Origin: JBGAHD01 sp044226395
GTDB lineage: Bacteria > Pseudomonadota > Gammaproteobacteria > Xanthomonadales > Ahniellaceae
DNA: 64,000 nt
Direction of reading: 5' to 3'
NCBI GenBank assembly: GCA_044226395.1
Contig: JBGAHD010000006.1
Location: 62,001 to 126,000 of the forward strand
Part shown: positions 1 through 8,340 of the stretch, one piece after another
Position numbering within the stretch: position 1 is the stretch's first letter
Layout of the letters: the number at the start of each line of letters is the position of its first letter
The notes under the pieces: model-generated
Told to the model about the DNA's origin: nothing
The model's database searches: none
The model's input: only the letters and a program-made list of their open reading frames with translations
Translations under genes and position numbers: made by a program

Positions 1-15
1 GTGTGTGCTGAACAT
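1..15 (-). CDS. pilQ: Possible first five codons of pilQ (cut by window edge)
   Basis: On the minus strand an ATG at 15-13 follows a GGGGAG ribosome-binding site at 29-24 with 8 bases spacing, directly after the pilP stop at 36. PilQ, the outer-membrane secretin, is the gene that normally follows pilP. Only five codons are visible, so identity rests on gene order and the ribosome-binding site, not on protein sequence. Confidence 0.4.
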
Positions 16-35
16 GCCGGTTACTCCCCAATGGG

Positions 36-569
36 TCATTGATCGTCGAGCGCGATGGAAGCGGGGCGTTCGATCCAGCCGCCCACGCCGTTGGGTATCA
101 ACTCGACGAGCTCGATATGGTCGTCATAAATGGCCGTGATGCGGCCGAAGTTCTGTCCCATATAGTTCTCCGGTCGCACCTGATGGATCACGCCGTCGGG
201 GTCCTTGACCAGACCCGTGACGTCGCCGCCCAGCCCAAGCGTGCCGACCATGTCGAGCGCGTCGAGCGGATAGTTTTCGAGTTCTTCTTTCGGACGCGAC
301 TCGTCGGGGCGCGGGCCCTGGGCCTCGGCGGCATCCGGCAGCGGTGGGCTGAACGGATCACGCATGGTCTGGGCGTTGTATTCAAAGGTTTCGAAGGTCT
401 GCAGCACGGGCAGCGGGTCGAGCGGCGCGCCCTTGCGCGACTTGATCTCGTCGATCTTCGCCTGCAGGTCGCTGGTGCCTCGCGTGCAGCCCGACAGCGC
501 CGCGACGCACGCGAGCGCTAGCACCGCGGCGAGACGGCGAACCGGGACGGTGGTGTGTGGCTTGACCAT
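36..569 (-). CDS. pilP: Type IV pilus inner-membrane lipoprotein PilP
   Basis: PilP links the inner-membrane PilN/PilO complex to the PilQ secretin during type IV pilus assembly. The 177-residue product starts with a basic stretch, a hydrophobic segment and a lipobox (ALSGC, Cys28), so it is predicted to be a lipoprotein. The mature part contains the family's RDPFSPP segment and a C-terminal half of the homology-region type that binds PilQ. Three bases separate it from pilO. It is the fourth gene of the pilMNOP run and should be co-transcribed from the promoter ahead of pilM. Confidence 0.93.
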   Translation of the reverse strand: MVKPHTTVPVRRLAAVLALACVAALSGCTRGTSDLQAKIDEIKSRKGAPLDPLPVLQTFETFEYNAQTMRDPFSPPLPDAAEAQGPRPDESRPKEELENYPLDALDMVGTLGLGGDVTGLVKDPDGVIHQVRPENYMGQNFGRITAIYDDHIELVELIPNGVGGWIERPASIALDDQ

Positions 570-572
570 TAC

Positions 573-1241
573 TTAGGTCCCCCCGGCGGGTTGTTGCTGC
601 GCGTCGGCTTGAGCGGCCTGCTCTTCCTCGTCGACGTAGCGATACGTCTTGACCGTGCCTTCGAGCACGAGCAGGCCTTCGGGCGCGGGTCCGGCCTTGG
701 GATCCGGCGCGTTCTGCGGCTTGAGCGAAATGTCGTGCATGGTCAGGATCACCACGCGCGGCAGCGAGGCCACGCCCGACACGAACGACCCGAACTGGTG
801 ATACGTGCCCACCATGCGCAGGTTGATCGGCTTCTCGGCGTAGAACTCCTTGACGGTCTCGGGGCCCGGCTCGAACTTCTGATTGTCGATGCCGGTCGAC
901 AGCGCGGTCTGCGAGACGTCGACCAGCAGGTCGGGCATCTCGGTCTTCGACGGCAGCTGACGCACCATCTGACGCAGGATTTCCTTCATCTCGTCGAGCT
1001 GCTTGCGATAGGCCTCGAGATTGACGACCTTGGCCTGCTTGAACTCGAACGTCTGCAGCAGTTCCGCTTCCTTGCCCTCGAGGCCACGCAGCGCGTTGCG
1101 CTTGTCCTCGACGTACAGATACCAGCCCAGGCCCACGATGATCACGAAGATCAAGCCCGCGAACACGGCCTTGACCGGCGTGGGCCATCCGCCCATGCGC
1201 TGGAAATCGAGATTATTGAGATCGAATTCCGACATCTTCAT
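573..1241 (-). CDS. pilO: Type IV pilus alignment protein PilO
   Basis: PilO is a bitopic inner-membrane protein that dimerises with PilN and supports the pilus machine. The product is 222 residues. A cytoplasmic N-terminus (MKMSEFDLNNLDFQ) leads into one membrane segment at about residues 22-41, then a periplasmic coiled coil and a ferredoxin-like C-terminal domain. The ATG at 1241 overlaps the pilN stop as ATGA, which favours this start over the longer open frame that continues upstream through pilN. A second ATG lies two codons downstream. Translation is probably coupled to pilN. Confidence 0.93.
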   Translation of the reverse strand: MKMSEFDLNNLDFQRMGGWPTPVKAVFAGLIFVIIVGLGWYLYVEDKRNALRGLEGKEAELLQTFEFKQAKVVNLEAYRKQLDEMKEILRQMVRQLPSKTEMPDLLVDVSQTALSTGIDNQKFEPGPETVKEFYAEKPINLRMVGTYHQFGSFVSGVASLPRVVILTMHDISLKPQNAPDPKAGPAPEGLLVLEGTVKTYRYVDEEEQAAQADAQQQPAGGT

Positions 1242-1849
1242 GACGTGGCCCCCTGCGCGGCCGTGGCGGCGTTGGGATCGGTGGTCGCGCCGTCGCCCTC
1301 GGTCTTGGGTTTCTTCAGATTGACGCGCAGCGTGAAGCTGTAACGGCTGCGCTTGTTGGCGCCGTCCTTCGCTTCGACGATCTGCAGGTCGGGCTCGCCG
1401 ACCCACTTGGAGGTTTCGAAGTTGCGCATGTATTCCGACACGCGCGCGTTCGATTCGGCCTGACCCTCGAGCGTGAGCTGCTCGCCGGTCTGCTTGATCG
1501 TGTTCAGACGCACGCCCTCGGGCAGGGTCCGCACCAGGTCATCGAACAGATGCACCATCAACGAACGGCTGGCCTGCAATTCCTCGATCACGCGCTTGCG
1601 GTTGAGGAGCTTGGTCTTGGTCTTGTCGAGCTCCTCGATCTCCTTGATCTTTAGATCGACCGCGGCGATCTCGCGCTCGAGCAGCTGATTGCGCCCGGTC
1701 TGATCGGCGATCGCGCGATTGAACTGCGTGACCACCAGGAACACCGCCAGCACGGCGGCCAGGGCAGCCGCCGCCAGGATGACCTGGGTCTCCTGGTTGC
1801 GTTGCTTGCGGCGCTCGTCGCGCCAGGGAAGTAGGTTGATTCTGGCCAT
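1238..1849 (-). CDS. pilN: Type IV pilus assembly protein PilN
   Basis: PilN is the inner-membrane partner of PilO, and its cytoplasmic N-terminus docks on PilM. The 203-residue product begins with the diagnostic MARINLLPWRDERRK segment, the PilM-binding motif INLLPWR. A single membrane helix at about residues 22-42, a heptad-rich coiled coil at about 50-95 and a ferredoxin-like periplasmic domain follow. The tail is rich in Ala, Thr and Asp. The start overlaps the pilM stop by one base (TAATG) and the stop overlaps pilO by four, so this is a translationally coupled operon. Confidence 0.95.
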   Translation of the reverse strand: MARINLLPWRDERRKQRNQETQVILAAAALAAVLAVFLVVTQFNRAIADQTGRNQLLEREIAAVDLKIKEIEELDKTKTKLLNRKRVIEELQASRSLMVHLFDDLVRTLPEGVRLNTIKQTGEQLTLEGQAESNARVSEYMRNFETSKWVGEPDLQIVEAKDGANKRSRYSFTLRVNLKKPKTEGDGATTDPNAATAAQGATS

Positions 1850-2907
1850 TAGTCGAAGCTCCTCAGGGCCAGTCCGCAGGCAATCATCAAGGCGGGCGCG
1901 TCCTGTTGCAGGGTCTGCGCCTGGACTCGCGACGACAGCGCCATGCCCGCGAGCGGGTTGGCCACGATCGCCGGCACGCCGAGCTGTTCCTCGACCATGT
2001 CGCTGATGCCGGTGATCGAGGCGCAGCCGCCGGCCAGCACGACCTGGTCGACCTTGCTGAACTCGCTACCGGCGAAGAAGAACTGCAGCAGACGGCTGAT
2101 CTGCTGGACCATCGCTTCCTTGAACGGCTCGAGCACTTCGATCTCGTAGGATTCCGGCAGGCCGCCCTGACGCTTGGCCAGGCCCGCTTCCTCGTACGAC
2201 AGACCGTAGCGGCGCATCACCTCGTCGGTGAGCTGCTTGCCGCCGAAGACCTGCTCGCGCGTGTAGATCGTGCGCTGGTTCTTGAGCACGATCAGGGTGG
2301 TCATGGTCGCGCCGATGTCGACCACGGCGACCGTGGCGTCCTTGGGCACGGACAGCTGATCGGCGATCAGCTTGTACGCGTTCTCCATGGCGAACGCCTC
2401 GACATCGACCACCTTGCCGGTGAGCCCGCCGATATCGAGCGCGGCGACGCGCACGTCGACGTTCTCGGTCCGCGAGGCGGCCAGCAGGACGTTCATCATG
2501 TCCGGGTTGTCCTTGACCGGACCGAGGACTTCGAAGTCGAGACTGACTTCCTCGAGCGGGTAAGGGATGTATTGGTTCGCCTCGGCCTGGATCTGCCCTT
2601 CGAGGTCATCCTCGGACAGATCAGCCGGCATCGGGATCACCTTGGTGATCACGGCGGAGCCAGCCACGGCGGCGGCGGCGAACTTGGTCTTGGCGCCCGA
2701 GCGCGCTACTGCGCGCTTGATCGCCTCGCCGACGGCCTCGACCTCGACGATGTTTTTCTCCACGACCGCATTGGGCGGCAGCGGCTCAACCGCGTAGTGC
2801 TCAACCCGGTAGCGGCCACCGGAATGGCTGAGCTGAAGGAGCTTGACGGCGGTCGAGCTGATGTCCACCCCAATCAGCGGAGGCGTCTTTGCACTGAACA
2901 GGCCCAC
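1849..2907 (-). CDS. pilM: Type IV pilus actin-like ATPase PilM
   Basis: PilM is a cytoplasmic actin/FtsA-fold protein that binds ATP and the PilN tail. I place the start at the GTG at 2907 (MGLFSAKTPPLIGVDISS), because an AAGGGG ribosome-binding site lies about 7 bases upstream and the family starts just before the LIGVDIS phosphate-1 motif. A GTG at 2925 would add six residues. The product is about 352 residues. VVDIGATMT (phosphate-2) and VLAGGCASI (adenosine motif) are present. It is the first gene of pilMNOP and divergent from mrcA, an arrangement common in Pseudomonas and Xanthomonas relatives. Confidence 0.94.
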   Translation of the reverse strand: MGLFSAKTPPLIGVDISSTAVKLLQLSHSGGRYRVEHYAVEPLPPNAVVEKNIVEVEAVGEAIKRAVARSGAKTKFAAAAVAGSAVITKVIPMPADLSEDDLEGQIQAEANQYIPYPLEEVSLDFEVLGPVKDNPDMMNVLLAASRTENVDVRVAALDIGGLTGKVVDVEAFAMENAYKLIADQLSVPKDATVAVVDIGATMTTLIVLKNQRTIYTREQVFGGKQLTDEVMRRYGLSYEEAGLAKRQGGLPESYEIEVLEPFKEAMVQQISRLLQFFFAGSEFSKVDQVVLAGGCASITGISDMVEEQLGVPAIVANPLAGMALSSRVQAQTLQQDAPALMIACGLALRSFD

Positions 2908-3252
2908 ACTTTTTCCCCTTCCCACGCGCTCTTACGAGCGAAAGATGCGCAGCTACATTAAATCCAAAAGTTAACCGATTATCAACCTGGGAGTTTCCAG
3001 GACCCCTCCGAGGGCGACTTCACAGCACATTTTTCACTTTCCGATGGCCGATCGGGGGTCCGTGACCCCCTCGGCAGCCCCCCGGGCCCCGTCCTGGGGA
3101 CCCATCCGGGTTCGATTCCGGCCGACAGGTTCGCGCCCTTGGCGCCTTCGCGCGCCCGGGATTCGCCACCTGCTGGCGGACGGTGACGATCTATACTCTT
3201 GACCGCATATGAGTTTCCATGACTGTCCTCACAAACTGCTGAAAGAGTCTCG
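2908..3252. other. Intergenic region between pilM and mrcA
   Basis: This 345-base divergent spacer carries the pilM promoter (2957-2985) and, ahead of mrcA, a TATACT -10-like hexamer at 3192-3197 without a clear -35. A short perfect hairpin GGGGGTC-CGT-GACCCCC lies near 3055-3071. A tRNA T-arm-like string (GGGTTCGATTCC) occurs at 3108-3119, but no rest of a tRNA can be folded around it. I see no credible gene here. Confidence 0.6.
2957..2985 (-). promoter_or_regulatory. Sigma-70 promoter for pilMNOP
   Basis: Read on the minus strand, TTGATA (2985-2980) and TTTAAT (2962-2957) are separated by exactly 17 bases, close to the housekeeping consensus. It lies about 50 bases upstream of the pilM start, in an AT-richer island of this otherwise GC-rich spacer. 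Confidence 0.65.
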
Positions 3253-5763
3253 ATGATCTGGTTGAGAAGGCTGCTGCGCTGGTTCCTGATTCTTGGCGTG
3301 CTCGGCGTGGTGCTGGCGGCGGCCGCGATCGGCATCGCCTACTGGCTGGTGGCGCCGCGCCTGCCCAACGTGGCCGAGATCCGGGACATCAAGCTGCAGG
3401 TGCCGCTGCGCGTGCTGTCGTCCGACGGCAAGCTGCTGGCCGTGTTCGGCGAGACGCGCCGCACGCCGATCAAGATCGACGCCATTCCCGATCGCCTCAA
3501 GCAGGCCTTCATCGCGATCGAGGACGCGCGCTTTTACGAGCATCCCGGCATCGACGTGGTCGGCATCGCCCGCGCCGGCTGGTTGCTGGCGACGTCCAAC
3601 CGCGATCGCGTGCCCGGCGGCAGCACCATCACGCAGCAGGTCGCGCGCGGGTTTTTCCTGAGCAACGAATACTCCTACACGCGCAAGCTCACCGAGATTT
3701 TTCTCGCGCTGCGCATGGAAAAAGAGCTCAGCAAGGACGAGATCCTGGAGCTGTACCTCAACAAGATTTTCTTCGGTTATCGCGCTTACGGCGTGGTCGC
3801 GGCGGCGGATTTCTACTACGGCAAGTCGCTCGATCAGCTGAGTCTGGCCGAGTGCGCCATGCTGGCGTCGATTCCGAAGTTTCCCTCCAGCGGCAACCCG
3901 CTCAACAATCCCGAACGCGCCTTGTTGCGGCGTAATTACGTGCTCGAGCGCATGCTCGAGAACGGCTTCATCGATCAAGCGCAGTACGAGGCCGCGGTCG
4001 CCGAGACCGATCAGGCCCATCCGCACGAGCCGCCGGTCGAAGTCGACGCGCCCTACATCGCCGAGATGGTGCGCCTGGAAGCGATCCAGCGCCTGGGCAA
4101 TGACGCGATGACCGCGGGCTTCGTGATCCGCACCACGATCGATTCACGCCTGCAGGACGGCGCCAACGCGTCCCTGCGCAAGGGCCTGGTCACCTACGAC
4201 ACGCGTCATGGCTGGCGCGGCGCCGAGGGCCATGTGGAGCTGGGCGAGAACGACGAACCCGCGACCTTGCAGGCGCAGCTGGCCGCGTTCCGACCGATCG
4301 CGGGCCTCACGCCCGGCGTGGTCACGCACGTCGACAAGGACGGCGCGGAGCTCTTCCTGCCTGATGGCCAGACCGTCGTGCTGCCGTTCGAGGCGGTGAG
4401 CTGGGCGCGGCCGTATCTGAGCGAAAGCTCGCGTGGCCCGGCGCCCAAGCAAGTCGGCGATGTGCTCAAGCGCGGCGACATCGTGCGCGTGTCGCGCAAC
4501 GACAAGGGCGACTGGCGCCTGACCCAGATACCGAAGGCGCAATCGGCCCTGGTCGCGCTCGAGCCCGAGAACGGTGCCATTCGCGCGCTGGTCGGCGGTT
4601 TCAGCTTCGGTCTGTCGAAGTTCAATCGCGCCGTGCAGTCCAATCGTCAGCCCGGTTCGAGCTTCAAGCCCTTCGTGTATTCGGCCGCGTTCGAGCGTGG
4701 CTTCACGCCGGCGTCGATCATCAACGACGCGCCGCTGGTGTTCGCCGATCCCTCGCAGCCCGATGGCTTGTGGAAGCCGCAGAACGACAACGAGAAGTTC
4801 TACGGCCCGATGCGTCTGCGCGAGGCCATGGTGCAGTCGCGCAACCTCGTGTCGGTGCGCATTCTCGACGCCATCGGCGTGCGTTTCGCGCGCGAATACA
4901 TCACGCGTTTTGGCTTTCCGATCGAGGCGCTGCCGGAAAATCTCTCGCTGGCGCTGGGCTCGACTTCGGTGCCGCCGCTGGCGATGGCGCGCGGCTACGC
5001 GGTGATCGCCAATGGCGGTTATCTGGTCGATCCGTATTTTCTCGATCGCATCGAGAACGATCGCGGCGAAGTGGTGTATCAAGCCAATCCCGTGCGCGTG
5101 TGCCGCGAATGTCCCGAGCGCAAGGAAGGCTCGGCCGAGACCATCGCCGCCGCCACCGGCGGCACGGCCGAGGACCTCGGCGCCTTGCTCGGCACCATGG
5201 GCCCGACCAACAAGCCCGAAGACGCGACGACAACGCCCCCGGTCGCCACGACGATGCCGGTCGAAGGCGTTCGCTTGGCGCCGCGCGTGGCCGACGCGCG
5301 CAACATCTACCTGCTGAGCTCGATCATGCGCGACGTGATCAAGCGCGGCACCGGCCGCGGCGCGATGGAACTGGGCCGCAATGATCTGGCGGGCAAGACC
5401 GGCACCACCAACGAGCATCGCGACGCGTGGTTCTCGGGCTTCAATCACGCCATGGTGACCACGGTGTGGATCGGCTTCGACGATTTCACCTCGCTCGGTC
5501 GCGGCGAATTCGCCTCGCTGGCGGCGCTGCCGATCTGGACCGACTTCATGCGCGTGGCGCTCGACGGCGTGCCCGAACTCGATCTGACGCCACCGGCCGG
5601 CATCACCACGGCGCGCATCGATCCCGCGTCGGGCCTGCTCAGCGACGCGCCGGACGCGATCGTGGAGGTCTTCCGTACCGACGACGTGCAACGCCTGGCC
5701 ACCCTGGGCGCCGCCCACGCCGAGGAAAAGGACGGCGAACAGCAGTCCTACGAGATTTTCTGA
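3253..5763 (+). CDS. mrcA: Penicillin-binding protein 1A (transglycosylase/transpeptidase)
   Basis: This is a bifunctional class A PBP that polymerises and cross-links peptidoglycan at the cytoplasmic membrane. The 836-residue product has one N-terminal membrane helix (about residues 11-34). The GT51 glycosyltransferase domain has its catalytic Glu90 in the EDARFYEHPG motif. The OB-like insert typical of PBP1A follows, then the transpeptidase domain with SSFK (Ser469 nucleophile, Lys472), SRN (529-531) and KTG (from Lys715). All key residues are intact and the length is normal. It is divergent from pilM and 28 bases ahead of a conserved hypothetical gene. Confidence 0.96.
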   Translation: MIWLRRLLRWFLILGVLGVVLAAAAIGIAYWLVAPRLPNVAEIRDIKLQVPLRVLSSDGKLLAVFGETRRTPIKIDAIPDRLKQAFIAIEDARFYEHPGIDVVGIARAGWLLATSNRDRVPGGSTITQQVARGFFLSNEYSYTRKLTEIFLALRMEKELSKDEILELYLNKIFFGYRAYGVVAAADFYYGKSLDQLSLAECAMLASIPKFPSSGNPLNNPERALLRRNYVLERMLENGFIDQAQYEAAVAETDQAHPHEPPVEVDAPYIAEMVRLEAIQRLGNDAMTAGFVIRTTIDSRLQDGANASLRKGLVTYDTRHGWRGAEGHVELGENDEPATLQAQLAAFRPIAGLTPGVVTHVDKDGAELFLPDGQTVVLPFEAVSWARPYLSESSRGPAPKQVGDVLKRGDIVRVSRNDKGDWRLTQIPKAQSALVALEPENGAIRALVGGFSFGLSKFNRAVQSNRQPGSSFKPFVYSAAFERGFTPASIINDAPLVFADPSQPDGLWKPQNDNEKFYGPMRLREAMVQSRNLVSVRILDAIGVRFAREYITRFGFPIEALPENLSLALGSTSVPPLAMARGYAVIANGGYLVDPYFLDRIENDRGEVVYQANPVRVCRECPERKEGSAETIAAATGGTAEDLGALLGTMGPTNKPEDATTTPPVATTMPVEGVRLAPRVADARNIYLLSSIMRDVIKRGTGRGAMELGRNDLAGKTGTTNEHRDAWFSGFNHAMVTTVWIGFDDFTSLGRGEFASLAALPIWTDFMRVALDGVPELDLTPPAGITTARIDPASGLLSDAPDAIVEVFRTDDVQRLATLGAAHAEEKDGEQQSYEIF

Positions 5764-5791
5764 AGCCGCCGCGTCACTACGCGCGTTCGTC

Positions 5792-6418
5792 ATGAATCGC
5801 GACCACGGCCGCCGTCATCACGAGCAGCGCTTGCGCGAAGTGCGTCTGCGCGTGGCCCACGAGGCCGCGCGCATTCTGGCCGAGTCGGGTGGCGGTGATT
5901 TCAATCTGGCGCGGCGCAAGGCGGCCGAGCGCTTGGCCGTCGTCGACGAAGCCAGCCTGCCGCGCAACAGCGAAATCGAAGCGGCGCTGCGCGAATATCA
6001 GCGCATTTTCCGTGGCGACTCCCAGCCCGGCGCACTGCGCGCGCGGCGCGAAGCGGCGATCGAGGCCATGCGCTTTTTCTCGGCCTTCGAACCGCGCCTC
6101 GTCGGTGCCGTGCTCGATGGCACGGCCGACGAGCACTCGCCCGTGATCCTGCACATCTTCAGCGACGACGCCCTGGCCGTGCGTCACTTCCTGGCCGAGC
6201 AACGCATCGCCTTCGACGAACGCGAGCAGCGCGTGCGCCTGGATCGCGAACGCGTGGCGGCGATGCCGATGTACGCCTTCGACGCCGATGGCATCGCGAT
6301 GCAACTCGTGGTGTTCGCGCGCGACGATCTGCGCCAGGCGCCGCTCGATCGCGACGAGCAACCGATGACGCGCGCCACGCGCGCGGCCGTGGCCGCCCTG
6401 CTCGATTCGACGCCCTGA
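5792..6418 (+). CDS. Conserved hypothetical protein
   Basis: This 208-residue protein resembles, from memory, an uncharacterised gammaproteobacterial family of about 200 residues. The segments AARILAESGG, LPRNSEIEAALREYQ and PRLVGAVLDGTA look like its conserved core. It is soluble, with no signal peptide or membrane segment, and has a charged Arg/Glu-rich N-terminal half. I have sometimes seen such proteins labelled nucleotidyltransferase-like, but I see no motif here that proves it. It follows mrcA by 28 bases on the same strand and ends at a hairpin shared with the convergent gltA. Confidence 0.8.
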   Translation: MNRDHGRRHHEQRLREVRLRVAHEAARILAESGGGDFNLARRKAAERLAVVDEASLPRNSEIEAALREYQRIFRGDSQPGALRARREAAIEAMRFFSAFEPRLVGAVLDGTADEHSPVILHIFSDDALAVRHFLAEQRIAFDEREQRVRLDRERVAAMPMYAFDADGIAMQLVVFARDDLRQAPLDRDEQPMTRATRAAVAALLDSTP

Positions 6419-6423
6419 AACGA

Positions 6424-6447
6424 CGAAGCCGCCTTTCGGCGGCTTCG
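6424..6447. terminator. Hairpin between convergent genes
   Basis: A perfect 10-bp stem CGAAGCCGCC / GGCGGCTTCG closes a TTTC loop just after the stop at 6418 and before the gltA stop at 6473. There is no T-run on either side, so it is at best a weak bidirectional terminator or an mRNA 3'-end stabiliser. Confidence 0.55.
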
Positions 6448-6472
6448 CGCGCGTGACGCGAAACGCGTCGCC

Positions 6473-7765
6473 TTACTTGCCGCGACGATCGATCGGCAGG
6501 TACTCGCGCTTGTCCGAGCCCACGTAGACCTGACGCGGACGACCGATCTTGGCGTCGGGCGTGACGTTCTGCTCGAGCCAATGCGCCATCCAGCCAGCGG
6601 TGCGGGCGATGGCGAACATCACCGTGAACATCTCGGTGGGGATTCGCAGCGCCTTGTAGATCAGGCCCGAATAGAAATCGACGTTGGGATACAGCTTGCG
6701 CTCGACGAAGTACGGGTCCTTGAGCGCGGCTTCCTCGAGCTTGAGCGCGACGTCGAGGAGCGGATCCTGCACGCCGAGATCGGCCAGCACCTTGTGCGTC
6801 ATCTCGCGGATGATCGCCGCGCGCGGATCGTAGTTCTTGTACACGCGATGGCCGAAGCCCATCAGGCGAAAGCCCGAGTTCTTGTCCTTGGCCTTGTCCA
6901 CGGCCTTGGACACCTGATCGGCGGTGCCGATCTCCTCGAGCATCTTCAGCACCGCCTCGTTGGCGCCGCCATGCGCGGGCCCCCACAGCGCGGCGATGCC
7001 GGCGGCGGCGCACGCATAGGGATTGGCGCCGGTCGAACCGACCAGGCGCACGGTCGAGGTGCTGGCGTTCTGCTCGTGATCGGCGTGCAGGATGAACAGC
7101 AGGTCGAGGGCCTTGGCCGCGACCGGCGGCAGATCCAGCGGCTCCGAGGGCACTTCGAACATCATGTGCAGGAAGCGCGTGCAGTATTCGAGATTATTGC
7201 GCGGGAAGCGGATCGGCCAGCCGATGGAATAGCGATAGCAAGCGGCGGCGATGGTCGGCATCTTCGCGATCAAGCGCACGGCCGCGAGGTGGCGCTGCTT
7301 GGGATCGTCGATGTCGAGCGAGTCGTGATAGAAGGCCGCGAGCGAGCCGACCACCGCGCACAGCATCGCCATCGGATGCGCGTCGTAGTGGAAGCCGTTC
7401 AAGAACTGACGCAGCGACTCGCGCATCATCGTGTGGTGAGTGACTTCGTGCTCGAAGCCCGACATCTCCTGCGCCGTCGGCAGCTCGCCGTTGATCAGCA
7501 GGTAGGCCACTTCCAGGAAATTGGAATGCTTGGCCAGTTGTTCGATGGGATAACCGCGATACATCAGCACGCCGGCATCGCCATCAATGTAAGTGATCGC
7601 GCTCTTGCACGCGGCGGTGGACATGAAACCCGGGTCGTAGGTGAAAAGTCCGGTTTCCTTCGCGAGCTTGCCGATGTCGACGGCGGCCGGGCCGACCGAG
7701 CCGGTGACCACTGGCAGCGTGGTGGCCTTGTTCTGGGTATCGGTGATGACGACGCTGTTGCTCAC
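6473..7765 (-). CDS. gltA: Citrate synthase (type II, hexameric family)
   Basis: The enzyme condenses acetyl-CoA with oxaloacetate at the entry to the TCA cycle. I choose the GTG at 7765 because AAGGAG lies 6 bases upstream. It gives 430 residues (E. coli 427) starting MSNSVVITDTQ. The open frame extends 45 codons further upstream without a ribosome-binding site. Catalytic signatures are present: the HADHEQNAST helix, GPAHGGANEAV with the active His, and GFGHRVYKNYDPR. It is monocistronic as far as can be seen, with a promoter about 110 bases upstream. Confidence 0.96.
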   Translation of the reverse strand: MSNSVVITDTQNKATTLPVVTGSVGPAAVDIGKLAKETGLFTYDPGFMSTAACKSAITYIDGDAGVLMYRGYPIEQLAKHSNFLEVAYLLINGELPTAQEMSGFEHEVTHHTMMRESLRQFLNGFHYDAHPMAMLCAVVGSLAAFYHDSLDIDDPKQRHLAAVRLIAKMPTIAAACYRYSIGWPIRFPRNNLEYCTRFLHMMFEVPSEPLDLPPVAAKALDLLFILHADHEQNASTSTVRLVGSTGANPYACAAAGIAALWGPAHGGANEAVLKMLEEIGTADQVSKAVDKAKDKNSGFRLMGFGHRVYKNYDPRAAIIREMTHKVLADLGVQDPLLDVALKLEEAALKDPYFVERKLYPNVDFYSGLIYKALRIPTEMFTVMFAIARTAGWMAHWLEQNVTPDAKIGRPRQVYVGSDKREYLPIDRRGK

Positions 7766-7874
7766 GGCTTGCTCCTTGTCGCTTGGATCGCGGTTCGTCG
7801 CGCGTGGCGCATGCGTGTGTCGCGACGATGGGCTCAAGGCACCGTGCTTGGCCGGCGCCCCCTGCGGGACGGAA

Positions 7875-7883
7875 ATTATCGCA
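7875..7883 (-). promoter_or_regulatory. Candidate extended -10 element for gltA
   Basis: On the minus strand the sequence reads TGC-GATAAT, an extended -10 pattern. No good -35 is visible 17 bases upstream. It would give a leader of roughly 100 bases before the gltA GTG. Confidence 0.35.
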
Positions 7884-7938
7884 TAAGGCGTAGCGGCCAC
7901 GTCATCGCGCGCGCGCCGCGCGCGGGCGCGCGCTTTGC

Positions 7939-7976
7939 AAAAGAAAAACGCCGCGACCTTGCGGACGCGGCGTTTT
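7939..7976 (-). terminator. Rho-independent terminator of the L31 gene
   Basis: On the minus strand ACGCCGCG (7973-7966) pairs with CGCGGCGT (7955-7948) around a 10-base loop. Flanking A:T pairs extend the stem, and TTTTTCTTTT follows. It lies 50 bases past the rpmE2 stop and separates that gene from gltA. Confidence 0.85.
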
Positions 7977-8026
7977 CGGCCCTTGCCCTCGGTCCCTGCG
8001 CGAACCGACGGCGGAGTGTTGCTCGC

Positions 8027-8269
8027 TTACTTGGCGTAGCGACGACGGAACTTGTCGACGCGGCCGCCGGTGTCGACGATCTTCTGCTTGCCCGTGTAGA
8101 ACGGATGCGAAGCGGACGAGATTTCGACCTTGATCACCGGGTATTCGTTGCCGTCTTCCCACTTGATCTTGTCCTTGCTCGTCATCGTCGAACGAGTAAG
8201 AAACTTGAAGTCGGCGGAGAGATCGTGGAACACCACGGGCTGGTATTTCGGATGGGTATCGGCCTTCAT
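8027..8269 (-). CDS. rpmE2: 50S ribosomal protein L31, type B
   Basis: This is a small protein of the large ribosomal subunit. The 80-residue product begins MKADTHPKYQPVVFHD and contains ASHPFYTGKQKIVDTGGR, both typical of L31. It lacks the CxxC zinc ribbon of the type A form, so it is the zinc-independent (YkgM-like) type B paralogue. In other bacteria such paralogues are often repressed by Zur and replace the zinc form under zinc starvation. I cannot see a Zur box here, nor whether a type A copy exists elsewhere. A strong terminator follows. Confidence 0.95.
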   Translation of the reverse strand: MKADTHPKYQPVVFHDLSADFKFLTRSTMTSKDKIKWEDGNEYPVIKVEISSASHPFYTGKQKIVDTGGRVDKFRRRYAK

Positions 8270-8340
8270 GGCGGGTTCCGGCTCGGAGAAAAGGGCGGCA
8301 TCTTAGCCGCAGATCGTCGGGGCGCGCAAGTCCGGGGCGC

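Noticed and set aside
3105..3121. tRNA T-arm-like sequence (GGTTCGATTCC) in the pilM-mrcA spacer
   Set aside because: No acceptor, D or anticodon stem can be formed at the right distances, so it is not a tRNA; a chance match or remnant.
4144..5793. 549-codon minus-strand open frame opposite mrcA
   Set aside because: Arg/His/Ala-rich translation with no motifs, a shadow of the GC-rich mrcA codons; mrcA carries all PBP1A active-site motifs.
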